Counted from the first letter of the stretch, positions 56,354-64,000 are shown. The stretch: 64,000 bases of DNA from an uncultured Bacteroidales bacterium (GCA_902792535.1 CADAZU010000008.1:1-64000), one strand, 5' to 3'. The notes: generated by a model from the sequence alone, not told the origin. Translations and numbers: made by a program.

Positions 56354-57782
56354 ATCTTCTTACGCTTCCACCTGAGCGGCCACCGCCGCCACCGCCGGAG
56401 CGAGAACTACCTCCTCCGCTGTATCCGCCACCTCGGCTGCTGCTGCCTCCGCTGTAGCCACCTCCGTAGCTGCCGCTGGAGCGGGTGCTGCCGCCGTAAC
56501 TGCTGCCTCTATAGGTGCTGCCGGAGCTGCTGCTCGGTGCGCGATAAGTACTACTGCTGCTGGAGCGTGTGCTGGTCGAGCGGGTGCTGGTCGAGCGAGT
56601 GCTCGTGGCTGTAGTGCTGCTCGTGGAGCGGGTGGATGCCGTACTGCTGCTCGTCGTACGAGTGCCGGTGCTGCGGGTAGTCGTAGCGGTCGTCGTGTTG
56701 GTCGAACGAGACGGAGCCGAAGCGGTCGTACGGCTGCTGGTCGAGCGGGTGCTGCTGCCGGTCGTGCGGGTTGCAGTCGCCGTTGTAGCGGTAGAGCGCG
56801 TGCTCTTCACCTCGGTGCTGCGCGTGTCCTGACGGCTGGCGGCTGACGACTGACGGCTGCTTCCTGTGCCGGCGGAACGAACGGAACTATTCGTGCGGTT
56901 CGACGCCTCCGAACGAGACGCTGCCGTGTTGCTGCCGTACGTGCGGCTGGAGGTCAAGCTGCGCTCGTTGCCTCCTGCGCGGCTATTATTGGACGAAGCC
57001 ATGCGTGCGCTGCCGTCTGCGCTCCGTGCCGAACGGACGCTGCCGGTGCCGCGGATCTCGCGGGCGTTCACCATCGTCGTGTTACGGCTGTGGAAAGAGC
57101 GCTCCGGATTAGCTGCTGCGTACTCTGTGCGCGATACACGGCGGTACAGATCGTTGTAGCCGACATAGACCGTGTGTCCCGGACGGAAAGAGCACCAGTG
57201 GTGGCGGTGATGGAAAGCATAGCAGTGGTGCCAGTACCAGTCGTGTGCCCAGCAGCTATGAACGTACCACCAACTCGGGTAATAACCCCAGTACCACGGC
57301 GACTCCCATGCGTACCAGTACGGACCCCAGAACCAGTCGTAGATAACAGGTCTATAGACGTACACCGGCTCGATGATATAGTTGGTTCCATAGACGTACT
57401 CGTCGCCTATCACTTGCACTTTCACCTGCTCCTTTTCGTCTTTCTCGATGTATATCGAAGCTACGTCTTGGAATATATCCTTTGCCAAGATCGCTTGGAG
57501 AACAACCAGACGCTTGTTGCCTTCGCCTGTTTCTACTACGCGCAGGTAATCCACTTGACCGTCACCATTGAGGTCCAGATTACAGAATGCGCTGTCAGGG
57601 TTGTTCAGCATCGTCTCGAACTCTTCCAGGTTCTTAGCCTCCGCAAACAGCTTAGCTACGACCTTCAGATCGAGTCCTTCCGAGATGTCAGAACTGTTGG
57701 CAGAGACGGTGATCGTCTCGTCTGCCCATGCCATGGCGCTTACCATCGCCAAGGTCATCAGAAGTGTAGTTAACTTTTTCAT
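56352..57782 (-). CDS. Exported protein with EF-hand-like motif, aromatic zone and low-complexity Ser/Thr/Arg tail
   Basis: A 476-residue exported protein. Signal peptide MKKLTTLLMTLAMVSAMAWA; an EF-hand-like site (NLDLNGDGQVDYLRV) around residue 72 in a region of about 100 residues typical of Bacteroidetes proteins of this kind; a W/Y/H-rich zone (residues 140-205); then 260 residues almost wholly Ser, Thr, Arg, Ala and Gly with repeats such as STRSTS, ending in a Gly/Ser/Arg run. The tail may be glycosylated or bound to the surface. Four in-frame heptamers lie at 56827-56854. A sigma-54-like promoter precedes it. Function unknown. Confidence 0.8.
   Translation of the reverse strand: MKKLTTLLMTLAMVSAMAWADETITVSANSSDISEGLDLKVVAKLFAEAKNLEEFETMLNNPDSAFCNLDLNGDGQVDYLRVVETGEGNKRLVVLQAILAKDIFQDVASIYIEKDEKEQVKVQVIGDEYVYGTNYIIEPVYVYRPVIYDWFWGPYWYAWESPWYWGYYPSWWYVHSCWAHDWYWHHCYAFHHRHHWCSFRPGHTVYVGYNDLYRRVSRTEYAAANPERSFHSRNTTMVNAREIRGTGSVRSARSADGSARMASSNNSRAGGNERSLTSSRTYGSNTAASRSEASNRTNSSVRSAGTGSSRQSSAASRQDTRSTEVKSTRSTATTATATRTTGSSTRSTSSRTTASAPSRSTNTTTATTTRSTGTRTTSSSTASTRSTSSTTATSTRSTSTRSTSTRSSSSSTYRAPSSSSGSTYRGSSYGGSTRSSGSYGGGYSGGSSSRGGGYSGGGSSRSGGGGGGRSGGSVRR
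56827..56854. repeat. In-coding heptamer array in the Ser/Thr-rich gene
   Basis: On the plus strand CTGACGG, CTGGCGG, CTGACGA, CTGACGG; on the coding strand CCGTCAG-type units like those in aroQ and the receptor gene. Confidence 0.8.
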
Positions 57783-57833
57783 AATTCATAATTTTTAAAG
57801 GGTTAGACTAGTTTTTCTAGTTTCCTATTAGAC

Positions 57834-57851
57834 TTCAAATACCGTGCCAAA
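57834..57851 (-). promoter_or_regulatory. Sigma-54-like promoter of the Ser/Thr-rich gene
   Basis: On the minus strand TTTGGCACGGTATTTGAA, identical at 17 of 18 positions to the site at 36542. It lies just after the ribBA stop codon and about 60 bases before the gene's ATG. Confidence 0.55.
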
Positions 57852-57855
57852 GTCC

Positions 57856-59124
57856 TTACACCAGTTTGAGATCGTGGTGCATTTTATCTTTTTTGGTGCG
57901 CATATAGCGTTCGTTCCAGCGGTTGGGTTGGATCTCAATGGGTATGTTCTCCACGATCTCGATGCCGTAACTCTCCAGTCCGACGCGTTTGACGGGGTTG
58001 TTGGTCATGAGGCGCAGTCTGGTGGCATTCATCTCGCGAAGGATCTGTGCGCCGACGCCGTAGTCGCGTTCGTCGGGTCGGAAGCCCAAATGGACGTTCG
58101 CCTCCACGGTGTCTTCGCCCTCTTCCTGCAGCTTGTACGCACGGATCTTGTTCATCAGACCAATGCCGCGGCCTTCTTGGTTCATATAGACCAGAATGCC
58201 CTTCCCTTCGGCTTCGATCATCTGCATCGCCTTGGCGAGCTGTTCGCCGCACTCGCACCGCATCGAGCCGAACACATCGCCGGTCATGCAGGACGAGTGT
58301 ACGCGGCAGAGGACGGGTTCGCCTTCCTGCCATTCGCCTTTGGTCAGCACAACGTGCTCCAGTCCGGTCGTCAGGTCGCGGAAGGGCGTCAGCATAAACT
58401 CTCCGTTCGTCGTAGGCAGGAACACCGTCTCGCCCCGCTCGATCAAAGAAGAAACCTCTCTCCCGTCTCCCCCAAGGGGAGAAGCCCCCTCTCTTGAGGA
58501 AAGGGTTGGGGTGAGGTTTTCTTTCTCCAGCCGATAGGCAATCAGGTCCTTGATCGTGATGATCTTCAGTCCGTACCGTTTGGCAACCTCCTGCAGTTGC
58601 GGCATGCGCGCCATCGTACCGTCTTCGTTCATGATCTCTATCAGCGCGGCAGCGGGTTGCAAGCCGGCTAATTTCGCCAGATCGACACCGGCTTCGGTGT
58701 GTCCTGCGCGTTGCAGCACACCGCCGGCTTTGGCGTAGAGGGGGTTGATATGTCCTGGTCGACCAAAGGTCTCGGGTTTGGACGCAGGGTCAGCCAGCGC
58801 ACGGATCGTAGCCGCGCGGTCAGCCGCCGACACACCCGTCGTGCAGCCCTCCAGCTTATCGACCGTCACGGTGAAGGGCGTGCCCAGCATGGAGGTGTTG
58901 TTCGCCACTTGGTGCATCAGGTCCAGCTCCGCGCACCGCCGCTCCGTGATCGGGCAGCAGAGTACGCCGCGACCGTGCTGCAGCATAAAATTCACTTTCT
59001 CCGGCGTGATCTTCTCCGCCGCGATGATGAAATCGCCTTCGTTCTCGCGATCCTCATCGTCCACGACGATCACAAATTTCCCTTCCCGGAAATCAACTAA
59101 TGCTTCTTCTATTGTATTTATCAT
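57856..59124 (-). CDS. ribBA: Bifunctional 3,4-dihydroxy-2-butanone-4-phosphate synthase / GTP cyclohydrolase II
   Basis: Two riboflavin-pathway enzymes in one chain. RibB (residues 1-200) has [28 protein letters not shown] and [15 protein letters not shown]. RibA (from about residue 225) has [23 protein letters not shown] (zinc cysteines), [13 protein letters not shown] and LMTNNPVK. The start is ATG 59124 ([12 protein letters not shown]), since the longer frame is intergenic. The linker between the domains contains an in-frame palindromic repeat (residues about 202-223, [20 protein letters not shown]). Confidence 0.95.
   Translation of the reverse strand: MINTIEEALVDFREGKFVIVVDDEDRENEGDFIIAAEKITPEKVNFMLQHGRGVLCCPITERRCAELDLMHQVANNTSMLGTPFTVTVDKLEGCTTGVSAADRAATIRALADPASKPETFGRPGHINPLYAKAGGVLQRAGHTEAGVDLAKLAGLQPAAALIEIMNEDGTMARMPQLQEVAKRYGLKIITIKDLIAYRLEKENLTPTLSSREGASPLGGDGREVSSLIERGETVFLPTTNGEFMLTPFRDLTTGLEHVVLTKGEWQEGEPVLCRVHSSCMTGDVFGSMRCECGEQLAKAMQMIEAEGKGILVYMNQEGRGIGLMNKIRAYKLQEEGEDTVEANVHLGFRPDERDYGVGAQILREMNATRLRLMTNNPVKRVGLESYGIEIVENIPIEIQPNRWNERYMRTKKDKMHHDLKLV
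58455..58517. repeat. Palindromic GC-rich repeat in the ribBA linker
   Basis: CTCTCCCGTCTCCCCCAAGG, then the complementary GGGGAG-type segments and a CCCTCTCTTGAGG hairpin. It falls exactly in the linker between RibB and RibA and stays in frame. It resembles the element at 34462. Confidence 0.75.
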
Positions 59125-59129
59125 AATTC

Positions 59130-60593
59130 TCAATCTTTCCTCTGTATTCGTATAAAGAACCGTTTCAGCGGAGTCGTCCACACCTCGGGGTTGAAGAGCG
59201 GCGAATCGGTCGCGGCTTTGTAGGTCAGGAAAATCCCCGTCGGCAGCAGGATAAACGAACTCAACCACATACCCGCCCAGCAGGGCCATATCGCTTCGCG
59301 TGCCATCTTGTATCCCGTGTTATCAATGATGTAATAGATGATAAACAGGATGACCGAGATCACAACCGGTGCACCGAGTCCGCCTTTGCGGATGATGGCT
59401 CCGAGGGGTGCACCGATGAAAAAGAACACCAGGCACGCAAACGCCAGCGTAAACCGTCTGTACAGCTCGATCTCGTGCTTGCGGATGTATCGGTCGGCGT
59501 CCTCCAGCAGGATCGCGTTATATTCAATCTGATCGCGGTACGTGCGTGCGCGATCCTGTGCTGCGCGCAACGCCTGTTGCTGCTGGTGAACCGTCAGCCC
59601 TGCCCAGAGCGAATCGGGATCGTGCGTCCGCGACTGTTCGGTGGTCATCGCCGGCAGCTGAAAATCCTCATTGCGGTTCTCCCGTCCGAAATAGCGGTCT
59701 CGCACCAAGGTCGCACTCTGCTCGGCGCAGCGCTCTTTCGACACACCCTGCATCGAGTCAATCGAGTGTACCAGTTTGGACACGTTCTTGCTTACATGCT
59801 GGTCATCGAGGATCGACTCGTCGTAGCGGTTGAACTCGGTCGCGAAGTCGATCACGAGCCGCTTGCGGCTGAAGGTCTCGCGCCGGTATGGAATGCTCTT
59901 GGTTGTGCCCGTCGCGCGCTGCTGTTTCTTCTCCAGGTTCTCAAAACTCTCGCCGTTCACCAGATCCAGCGTCAGGTACCGTTTGTCGGCACTCGCCGAG
60001 AGCCGTCCCGTGTCCGCCACCATCACTTTCGCGTTCTCGAACCCGCCTGAGTAATCATAAATCATCAGGTCCAGCAGCTCACCGTGAGACGTCTTGTCGC
60101 GCACGTAGATATGGTAACCGCTTATCTCGTCGTAGAACTCTCCGATCGGAATCTGCAACTCCGGGCTTTTCTGCCTGAGGGAGAAGATGAGCGCCCATAG
60201 TTTGGTCTGCGATTTAGGCAGGACATTGTTGCTGAAAAAGAACGCGCCTATGCTGATGAACGCGACCAGAAAAGCCAGCGGTCGCAGTATCCGGAAAAGC
60301 GAGATTCCCGAAGCCTTCATAGCGGTCAGCTCCATCTTCTCCGCCAGGTTTCCGAAGGAGATCAGCGAAGCCAGCAGGATCGCCAGCGGCAGCGCGAGCG
60401 GCACCACGGTCGCAGCGGCATAGACGAAAAACTCCGCCAGCACGCCGATGCCGATACCTTTGCCCACCAGGTCGTTCACGTGCATCCACATGAACTGCAT
60501 CAGCAATATAAAGATCGCGATGAAGAAAGTAGCCAAAAACAGCCCCAGAAAATTCCGCAGCAGATAAATGTCTATTTTCTTAACAACTCTCAA
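59130..60593 (-). CDS. LptF/LptG-family permease (YjgP/YjgQ)
   Basis: A 487-residue membrane protein with three N-terminal and three C-terminal membrane segments and a central extracytoplasmic beta-jellyroll (residues 125-290), the LptF/G plan. N-terminal [30 protein letters not shown] and the C-terminal [23 protein letters not shown] are characteristic. It would form, with LptB, the inner-membrane LPS extractor. The start is TTG 60593 in a heptamer array. It is followed by ribBA at 6 bases. Confidence 0.85.
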   Translation of the reverse strand: MRVVKKIDIYLLRNFLGLFLATFFIAIFILLMQFMWMHVNDLVGKGIGIGVLAEFFVYAAATVVPLALPLAILLASLISFGNLAEKMELTAMKASGISLFRILRPLAFLVAFISIGAFFFSNNVLPKSQTKLWALIFSLRQKSPELQIPIGEFYDEISGYHIYVRDKTSHGELLDLMIYDYSGGFENAKVMVADTGRLSASADKRYLTLDLVNGESFENLEKKQQRATGTTKSIPYRRETFSRKRLVIDFATEFNRYDESILDDQHVSKNVSKLVHSIDSMQGVSKERCAEQSATLVRDRYFGRENRNEDFQLPAMTTEQSRTHDPDSLWAGLTVHQQQQALRAAQDRARTYRDQIEYNAILLEDADRYIRKHEIELYRRFTLAFACLVFFFIGAPLGAIIRKGGLGAPVVISVILFIIYYIIDNTGYKMAREAIWPCWAGMWLSSFILLPTGIFLTYKAATDSPLFNPEVWTTPLKRFFIRIQRKD

Positions 60594-60606
60594 CTATCAA
60601 TTTTCA
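60577..60606 (-). repeat. Heptamer junction array providing the LptF/G-family TTG start
   Basis: On the minus strand AATTGAA, AATTGAT, AGTTGAG, AGTTG follow the cytidine deaminase stop codon (60608) and give the TTG at 60593. Confidence 0.85.
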
Positions 60607-60607
60607 A

Positions 60608-61090
60608 TTATCCCAACAGGTTTTCCTTGACAAAGATGAGCGGCAGGAGGTCGGCGGCGGAGTCGAAGACGTAGGTCTCTTTCTCGCCGTAAAGCAGGAT
60701 CTCCATCTTGCCTCCGTAGCGGTGTTCGCTCTCCAGCATCACTTGCCTGCACGCGCCGCAGGGCGCACCGGGTTCGTCGGTGAAATGTCCGCCGGTGTAG
60801 CAGGCGATGGCTAATTTGAGCACGGGCACCTCGGGGTACTGCGCACCGGCAGCAAAGAGGGCGCTCCGTTCGGCGCAAAGACCGCTGGGGTAAGCGGCGT
60901 TCTCCTGGTTGCAACCGCGGATGATCTCCCCGTTCTCCAGCAGCGCTGCCGCGCCCACATGGAAATGGCTGTAAGGGCAGTAACTGCGTTGCACTTGTTC
61001 TTTCGCGATCGCCAGTACGCGCTGTTGATCAGCGTCCAGTTCGTCCCATTGATAGACGCGCATTTTCGTCGTCAAATTGCATTCCTTCAT
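60608..61090 (-). CDS. cdd: Cytidine deaminase
   Basis: A 160-residue zinc deaminase of the homotetrameric kind. The active site is CAERSALFAAGAQYPEV (C/H-A-E with catalytic Glu) and PCGACRQVMLE (two further zinc cysteines), and N-terminal SYCPYSHFHVGAAAL binds the substrate. It turns cytidine into uridine. The start is ATG 61090 (MKECNLTT); ATG 61063 is the other candidate. The promoter lies at 61136-61167. Confidence 0.92.
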   Translation of the reverse strand: MKECNLTTKMRVYQWDELDADQQRVLAIAKEQVQRSYCPYSHFHVGAAALLENGEIIRGCNQENAAYPSGLCAERSALFAAGAQYPEVPVLKLAIACYTGGHFTDEPGAPCGACRQVMLESEHRYGGKMEILLYGEKETYVFDSAADLLPLIFVKENLLG

Positions 61091-61135
61091 AGTATTACAA
61101 TATTCGGATTTTATACTTCGCACTATTTTGCGCTG

Positions 61136-61167
61136 CAAAATTACTATTTTTTTTGCATATATGCAAA
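61136..61167 (-). promoter_or_regulatory. Promoter of cytidine deaminase
   Basis: On the minus strand TTTG (61164-61167), 20 bases, TAATTTTG (61136-61143). The -33 half is part of the palindrome TTTGCATATATGCAAA. Confidence 0.8.
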
Positions 61168-61205
61168 TAAAAAGCGCCCTCGCTGCATTTTTTTTCGCTT
61201 TTTTC

Positions 61206-61236
61206 TTGCATTTTTCCAAAAAAAGCACTATCTTTG
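61206..61236 (+). promoter_or_regulatory. Promoter of the repeat-led small gene B
   Basis: TTG (61206-61208), 20 bases, TATCTTTG (61229-61236). The repeat block begins about 25 bases further on. Confidence 0.8.
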
Positions 61237-61260
61237 CACCCAATTTCTCATGCAGTAACC

Positions 61261-61361
61261 ATTATGATCTTATTATGTGATTATTATGTTGTTATTATGT
61301 GATTATTATGATATTATTATGTTTCTCATATAACCGGACTATAACCTCAGTATAACCTAAA
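61261..61361 (+). repeat. Tandem 11-mer leader repeats B
   Basis: Six 11-mers of the type ATTATGNNNTT (61261-61326) are followed, after two bases, by three 11-mers TATAACCNNNN (61329-61361). The second block has the same number and period as that at 42006-42038. Confidence 0.9.
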
Positions 61362-61373
61362 AATACGCTTTAT

Positions 61374-61781
61374 ATGGCTAAAATTAAATTTGAACATCCC
61401 GTTACGGAGATCACGGGCGCACTAACCAAGCATGGTATCATCAACCGCCGCAAGTCATTCCGCGATGACCGCGGTAGAGTTATTTTCGAAGGAGCACCGG
61501 AGGCATATGCCGTCCGCCATCCTCGGGACTGGACCAAAACGCCGGCTACCGGCAACGAACTCGCGCATCATAACCGCTGGAGACAAGCCTGCCAACAGGC
61601 TTATGCCGAACTCCATGACGACACGCTCAGAGCCGATTGGCAGAAACGCTTCGACGCGCAACTCAAGCATGCCACGGCGGACACTCCGATTGACTCCAAA
61701 ACCGGCAATTATAAGCATTACCACCGCCTCGATGCCTTCGTCCGTGCCGTCATCTATGCCCGACTCAAAGCCCAGCAATAA
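61374..61781 (+). CDS. Small basic protein B of a repeat-led paralogue pair
   Basis: A 135-residue basic protein with no membrane segment. The motif order matches the protein at 42111: HPRDWTK, a helical stretch ending HDDTLRADWQKRF, a variable part, then Y-x-R-x8-I-Y-x2-L-x-A (YHRLDAFVRAVIYARLKA). Distances between landmarks differ by only 2-4 residues. It lacks the Pro-rich tail of protein A. Function unknown; a nucleic-acid-binding role is conceivable from its charge. Confidence 0.75.
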   Translation: MAKIKFEHPVTEITGALTKHGIINRRKSFRDDRGRVIFEGAPEAYAVRHPRDWTKTPATGNELAHHNRWRQACQQAYAELHDDTLRADWQKRFDAQLKHATADTPIDSKTGNYKHYHRLDAFVRAVIYARLKAQQ

Positions 61782-61800
61782 CTTCTTCGTCTCTTGTTCT

Positions 61801-61883
61801 GGCATCTAATGCCGGTTTCTTCGTCTCATGTCCCGGCATCTGATGCCGGTTTCTTCGTCCCGTTCGCGGTACTTTAGTGCCGC
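61801..61883. repeat. Three tandem mini-hairpins with shared linker
   Basis: GGCATCTAATGCC (61801-61813), CCGGCATCTGATGCCGG (61833-61849) and GCGGTACTTTAGTGCCGC (61866-61883), separated by TTTCTTCGTC linkers. Stems change in a compensated way. Confidence 0.85.
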
Positions 61884-61950
61884 GTATACCCTCTTTCTAC
61901 CTCTCGATAACCCCGCTATATCGATCTCTCGATTTCTCGGAAGAACCCTA

Positions 61951-62030
61951 AATATGCCTATTCCTGCCTAAATCTGCCTATTCTTGCCTAAATCTGCCTA
62001 AAGTGGCATATTCTGGCATATTCTGGCATA
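61951..62030. repeat. Tandem decamer array C
   Basis: Eight 10-mers in register: five of the form NNNNTGCCTA and three of the form NNNNGGCATA. The block lies upstream of the promoter at 62047, unlike blocks A and B. Confidence 0.9.
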
Positions 62031-62046
62031 TTTTCTTCTTTTCCTC

Positions 62047-62077
62047 TTGCATATCTCGAAAAAAAGCAGTACCTTTG
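62047..62077 (+). promoter_or_regulatory. Promoter of the structured RNA / exonuclease operon
   Basis: TTG (62047-62049), 20 bases, TACCTTTG (62070-62077). Confidence 0.8.
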
Positions 62078-62112
62078 CACCCGCAATGCAGAAAAAAGGC
62101 ACTGCCACCTAT

Positions 62113-62367
62113 ACCGATGATGCAAAATCGGTAACAAATTGACATAAATAGCGCAAAGCGTTGCGCAAATAAGCATTACTATTATTTCGCGTTTAGCCAA
62201 GAGCCTCGGAAACTTATGGAAATAACACGACATGAATAGTCACGTTGTCTCGTAGAGATAACCTTGCGGACTTAATAAGTAGCTACGTTAGTGTAGTTTC
62301 TTAAAGTCCGTAGAGGTTTCCATCCGAGGCCGCCTCAAGCTGAACGCGAAAAGAAACTACACTTTTT
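62113..62367 (+). ncRNA. Unidentified structured RNA or long leader
   Basis: Stems read directly from the sequence: ACCGAT/ATCGGT (62113-62132); GCGCAA/TTGCGC (62151-62166); a 13-bp closing stem TTTCGCGTTTAGC (62185-62197) with GCTGAACGCGAAA (62339-62351), one G-U pair; GCCTCGG (62203-62209) with CCGAGGC (62324-62330); ATGGAAA (62216-62222) with TTTCCAT (62317-62323); CGGACTT (62267-62273) with AAGTCCG (62304-62310). GTGTAGTTTC (62291-62300) can also pair with GAAACTACAC (62353-62362) before a T run, a possible pseudoknot or terminator. The rod shape recalls 6S RNA; an attenuator leader for the exonuclease gene is equally possible. Confidence 0.55.
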
Positions 62368-62389
62368 AATATTATACTAATATCTACCC

Positions 62390-63247
62390 ATGCAAGATTT
62401 TATAGCAGTTGATTTTGAGACCGCCACATTCAGTAAAATGGCATGCCAAATAGGCGTTACCATAGTGGAAGATGGTGTTATAAAAGGTACTGTGGTTGAT
62501 TATATCCAGCCGCCTGATAATAAATATGAAATAGGCTGTATCAACGTACATCATATTACACCAGAGATAACCGCCAATGCCCCTTTATTTGATGTTATTT
62601 GGCAGAATTACAAAGAGTTATTTGAGAATTATCCTATTGTTGCCCACAACGCACCTTTTGACGAGTCAGTATTGCGTGCAAATTTAGATTATTATGGTAT
62701 TCCTCATCATAACATAAAAAAATTTATTTGTACATACCAAATTTATCAACTGTCACTAGATAAACTCTGCTGGGTTTTCGATTTGCAAGACGAAGGTCAC
62801 CATGATGCAGGCTTTGACTCATTACGTTGTGCACAATTCTATAATTTCTATTTGCAAGGAATACAGCCGGATTTATCAAAATTAGCCAGTTACATTCCAG
62901 AAGAGGAACGAAAAAGAAAGATTATTCAACACCAGCAACTTAAAGGAGATGTATTGAGAAAAGACTTGTCAGGTGCAGATACTAGTAACCCGTTCTATAA
63001 TAAAAAAGTCGTAATTACTGGAGTGTTTGATGTGGAAAGAGAAGAACTGGCAAGAAAACTAAAGTCTTTAGGAGCGGATATAGATACAGCCATTTCAAGA
63101 CGAACGAACTTTGTTATTATAGGTCGAGAAGCTGGTCCCTCCAAATTAGCAAAATTACAATCCTTGATTGAGAACGGTTATAATATCCGACAACTAGGAC
63201 AACAGGAAGTATCACTGATTATGTCAGACGATTTAAGTACAATATAA
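62390..63247 (+). CDS. DnaQ-like 3'-5' exonuclease with C-terminal BRCT domain
   Basis: A 285-residue protein. The exonuclease half has DFETATF (metal-binding D and E), VAHNAPFDESVL (Asp) and HHDAGFDSLRCA (catalytic His and Asp), the DEDDh set. The linker contains SNPFYNKKVVITGVFD, opening a BRCT domain (residues 205-280: GADIDTAISRRTNFVIIGREAG). BRCT usually reads DNA ends or phosphoproteins, so a repair or surveillance role is likely. Base composition is AT-rich compared with the genes before 61 kb, suggesting horizontal gain. It shares its transcript with the BRCT protein 3 bases downstream. Confidence 0.88.
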   Translation: MQDFIAVDFETATFSKMACQIGVTIVEDGVIKGTVVDYIQPPDNKYEIGCINVHHITPEITANAPLFDVIWQNYKELFENYPIVAHNAPFDESVLRANLDYYGIPHHNIKKFICTYQIYQLSLDKLCWVFDLQDEGHHDAGFDSLRCAQFYNFYLQGIQPDLSKLASYIPEEERKRKIIQHQQLKGDVLRKDLSGADTSNPFYNKKVVITGVFDVEREELARKLKSLGADIDTAISRRTNFVIIGREAGPSKLAKLQSLIENGYNIRQLGQQEVSLIMSDDLSTI

Positions 63248-63250
63248 AAT

Positions 63251-63991
63251 ATGGAGAATAACTTATTTATACCACAGAGAGAATTGAAAGACAATCCTTT
63301 CTACAACAAGCGGGTTGCGTACATAGGCAATTTTACAATAGATAACAGAACGCTATCCAAGTTACTAAAGCATTGGGGAGCAGAAGTAAATAATACCATT
63401 TCCAAAGCCACAAAATTTGTGCTGATTGGAACTAACCCTAACCCGGAAAAGATATCAAAACTTGATACATTGTTGCACGATGGCTTTTCTATAAGAAGAC
63501 TCTCACAGACAGATATAGACCTTATATTTCAGGGTGAAAATTGGGAAGATTATACGACCTTAGATGAAGTAATTAAAGATCTTGATTTTACTATTGAGCA
63601 CTTCAATCAACATCACTATACCTTCGACGAAGGGGTACGAAATAAGATTGCAGGCAAAGAGTTATATTTTTGCGGCGGCTTTCGCGAGGACAAATATGCC
63701 ATTTCGCAAATCGCAGGTAATCTAGCAGCATGGTGTAATCATATGTTATCATCGCAAATACAAATCTTTGTACTAAGCAATTCTACTATTGAAAAACTCA
63801 AACAAGGAGAGAAAGATGAGAATATTTTAATGATTCAAAACTATTATAATCGGAACAAAACTGACAAATTCGATTTTAGTTTTATGACAGAGGATGACAT
63901 ACTTAACTTTGCCAAACTCTGGATTGAGACCTACGACGACCAAGTTCTCAACTCTTTGCTTCAACGTTATCTGCAATCTAATTACGTATAA
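63251..63991 (+). CDS. Protein with one clear and one possible BRCT domain
   Basis: A 246-residue protein. Its first domain (DNPFYNKRVAYIGNFTIDNRTLSKLLKHWGAEV, SKATKFVLIGTNPNP) is plainly related to the BRCT part of the upstream exonuclease; both begin with NPFYNK. A second, more divergent unit follows (IAGKELYFCGGFREDKYAISQIAGNL, IQIFVLSNSTIEKL). No catalytic motif is visible. I infer a binding partner or substrate-recognition subunit of the exonuclease. The gene is AT-rich and complete, with its stop at 63989-63991. Confidence 0.8.
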   Translation: MENNLFIPQRELKDNPFYNKRVAYIGNFTIDNRTLSKLLKHWGAEVNNTISKATKFVLIGTNPNPEKISKLDTLLHDGFSIRRLSQTDIDLIFQGENWEDYTTLDEVIKDLDFTIEHFNQHHYTFDEGVRNKIAGKELYFCGGFREDKYAISQIAGNLAAWCNHMLSSQIQIFVLSNSTIEKLKQGEKDENILMIQNYYNRNKTDKFDFSFMTEDDILNFAKLWIETYDDQVLNSLLQRYLQSNYV

Positions 63992-64000
63992 TATTTAGAA

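Larger units (their letters stand above)
61782..62389. other. Long spacer with hairpins, decamers, promoter and structured RNA
   Basis: This 608-base stretch between the small gene B and the exonuclease gene has no credible protein gene; an antisense frame at 61988-62233 is ignored because it contains the repeats. Its components are listed separately. Confidence 0.8.

Noticed and set aside
59125..59289. N-terminal extension of RibBA upstream of ATG 59124
   Set aside because: The frame is the antisense or overlap of the adjoining permease 3' end; the RibB family begins at the ATG chosen.
61988..62233. 81-residue frame on the minus strand in the last spacer
   Set aside because: It runs through decamers, promoter and RNA stems and shows no protein features.
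62185..62351. Retron msr-msd RNA, suggested by the complementary ends and TTTAGC after the first arm
   Set aside because: No reverse transcriptase gene is visible in the window; the downstream genes are an exonuclease and a BRCT protein. Kept only as a remote possibility.

Overview
The window is bacterial and looks like a member of the Bacteroidales. Promoters follow the Bacteroidetes pattern (TTTG or TTG, about 20 bases, TAnnTTTG), Shine-Dalgarno sequences are scarce, and there is a PorT-like protein of the type IX secretion system, SusG-like amylase lipoproteins, a carboxypeptidase-regulatory/TonB-type receptor and the DUF177-rpmF pair. The species cannot be named from the sequence alone.

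Positions 1-17.7 kb are a surface-polysaccharide island on the minus strand. It is visibly more AT-rich than the rest and holds glycosyltransferases, a sulfatase/LtaS-like membrane enzyme, a polysaccharide deacetylase, an oxidoreductase-epimerase fusion, a GNAT-glycosyltransferase fusion, two DegT-type PLP proteins, an ATP-grasp enzyme and the Wzt ATPase of an export ABC transporter. An AAA ATPase plus a putative PD-(D/E)XK nuclease sits inside it like a small defence cassette. At 17.7-18.6 kb the island ends in a scar: a promoter and 47-codon fragment of another wzt allele, separated from the intact wzt by a four-helix-bundle (IVP/S23-like) gene surrounded by small hairpins. From 18.6 to 27 kb come SOD, rubrerythrin, ComM, a second IVP-like gene, two Wzm-type permeases and an MMPL/RND exporter.

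Positions 27-61 kb are mostly core genes: rluB-like, rpmF, DUF177, pheS, two amylases, fabG, lptC, coaX, an acyl-CoA synthetase, an ion channel, rho, aroQ, a TonB-type receptor, porT, ribF, cdsA, an lpxL-type acyltransferase, ftsY, aspA, ribBA, an lptF/G-type permease and cytidine deaminase. The last 2.8 kb hold a small paralogue of a protein at 42.1 kb, a strongly structured RNA behind its own promoter, and a two-gene exonuclease/BRCT operon.

The most unusual thing in the window is a layer of short repeats that differ in sequence from place to place but keep a fixed architecture. (1) Arrays of 3-7 tandem heptamers lie at gene junctions; at six junctions the array supplies a TTG start codon and often the previous stop codon, and similar arrays sit in frame inside four genes. 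(2) Tandem 10-11-mers directly follow the promoters of two paralogous small genes. (3) Perfect mini-hairpins with mostly 3-base loops, whose stems change but stay complementary, flank both IVP-like genes and other spacers. No rRNA, tRNA, CRISPR array or insertion sequence was recognised.
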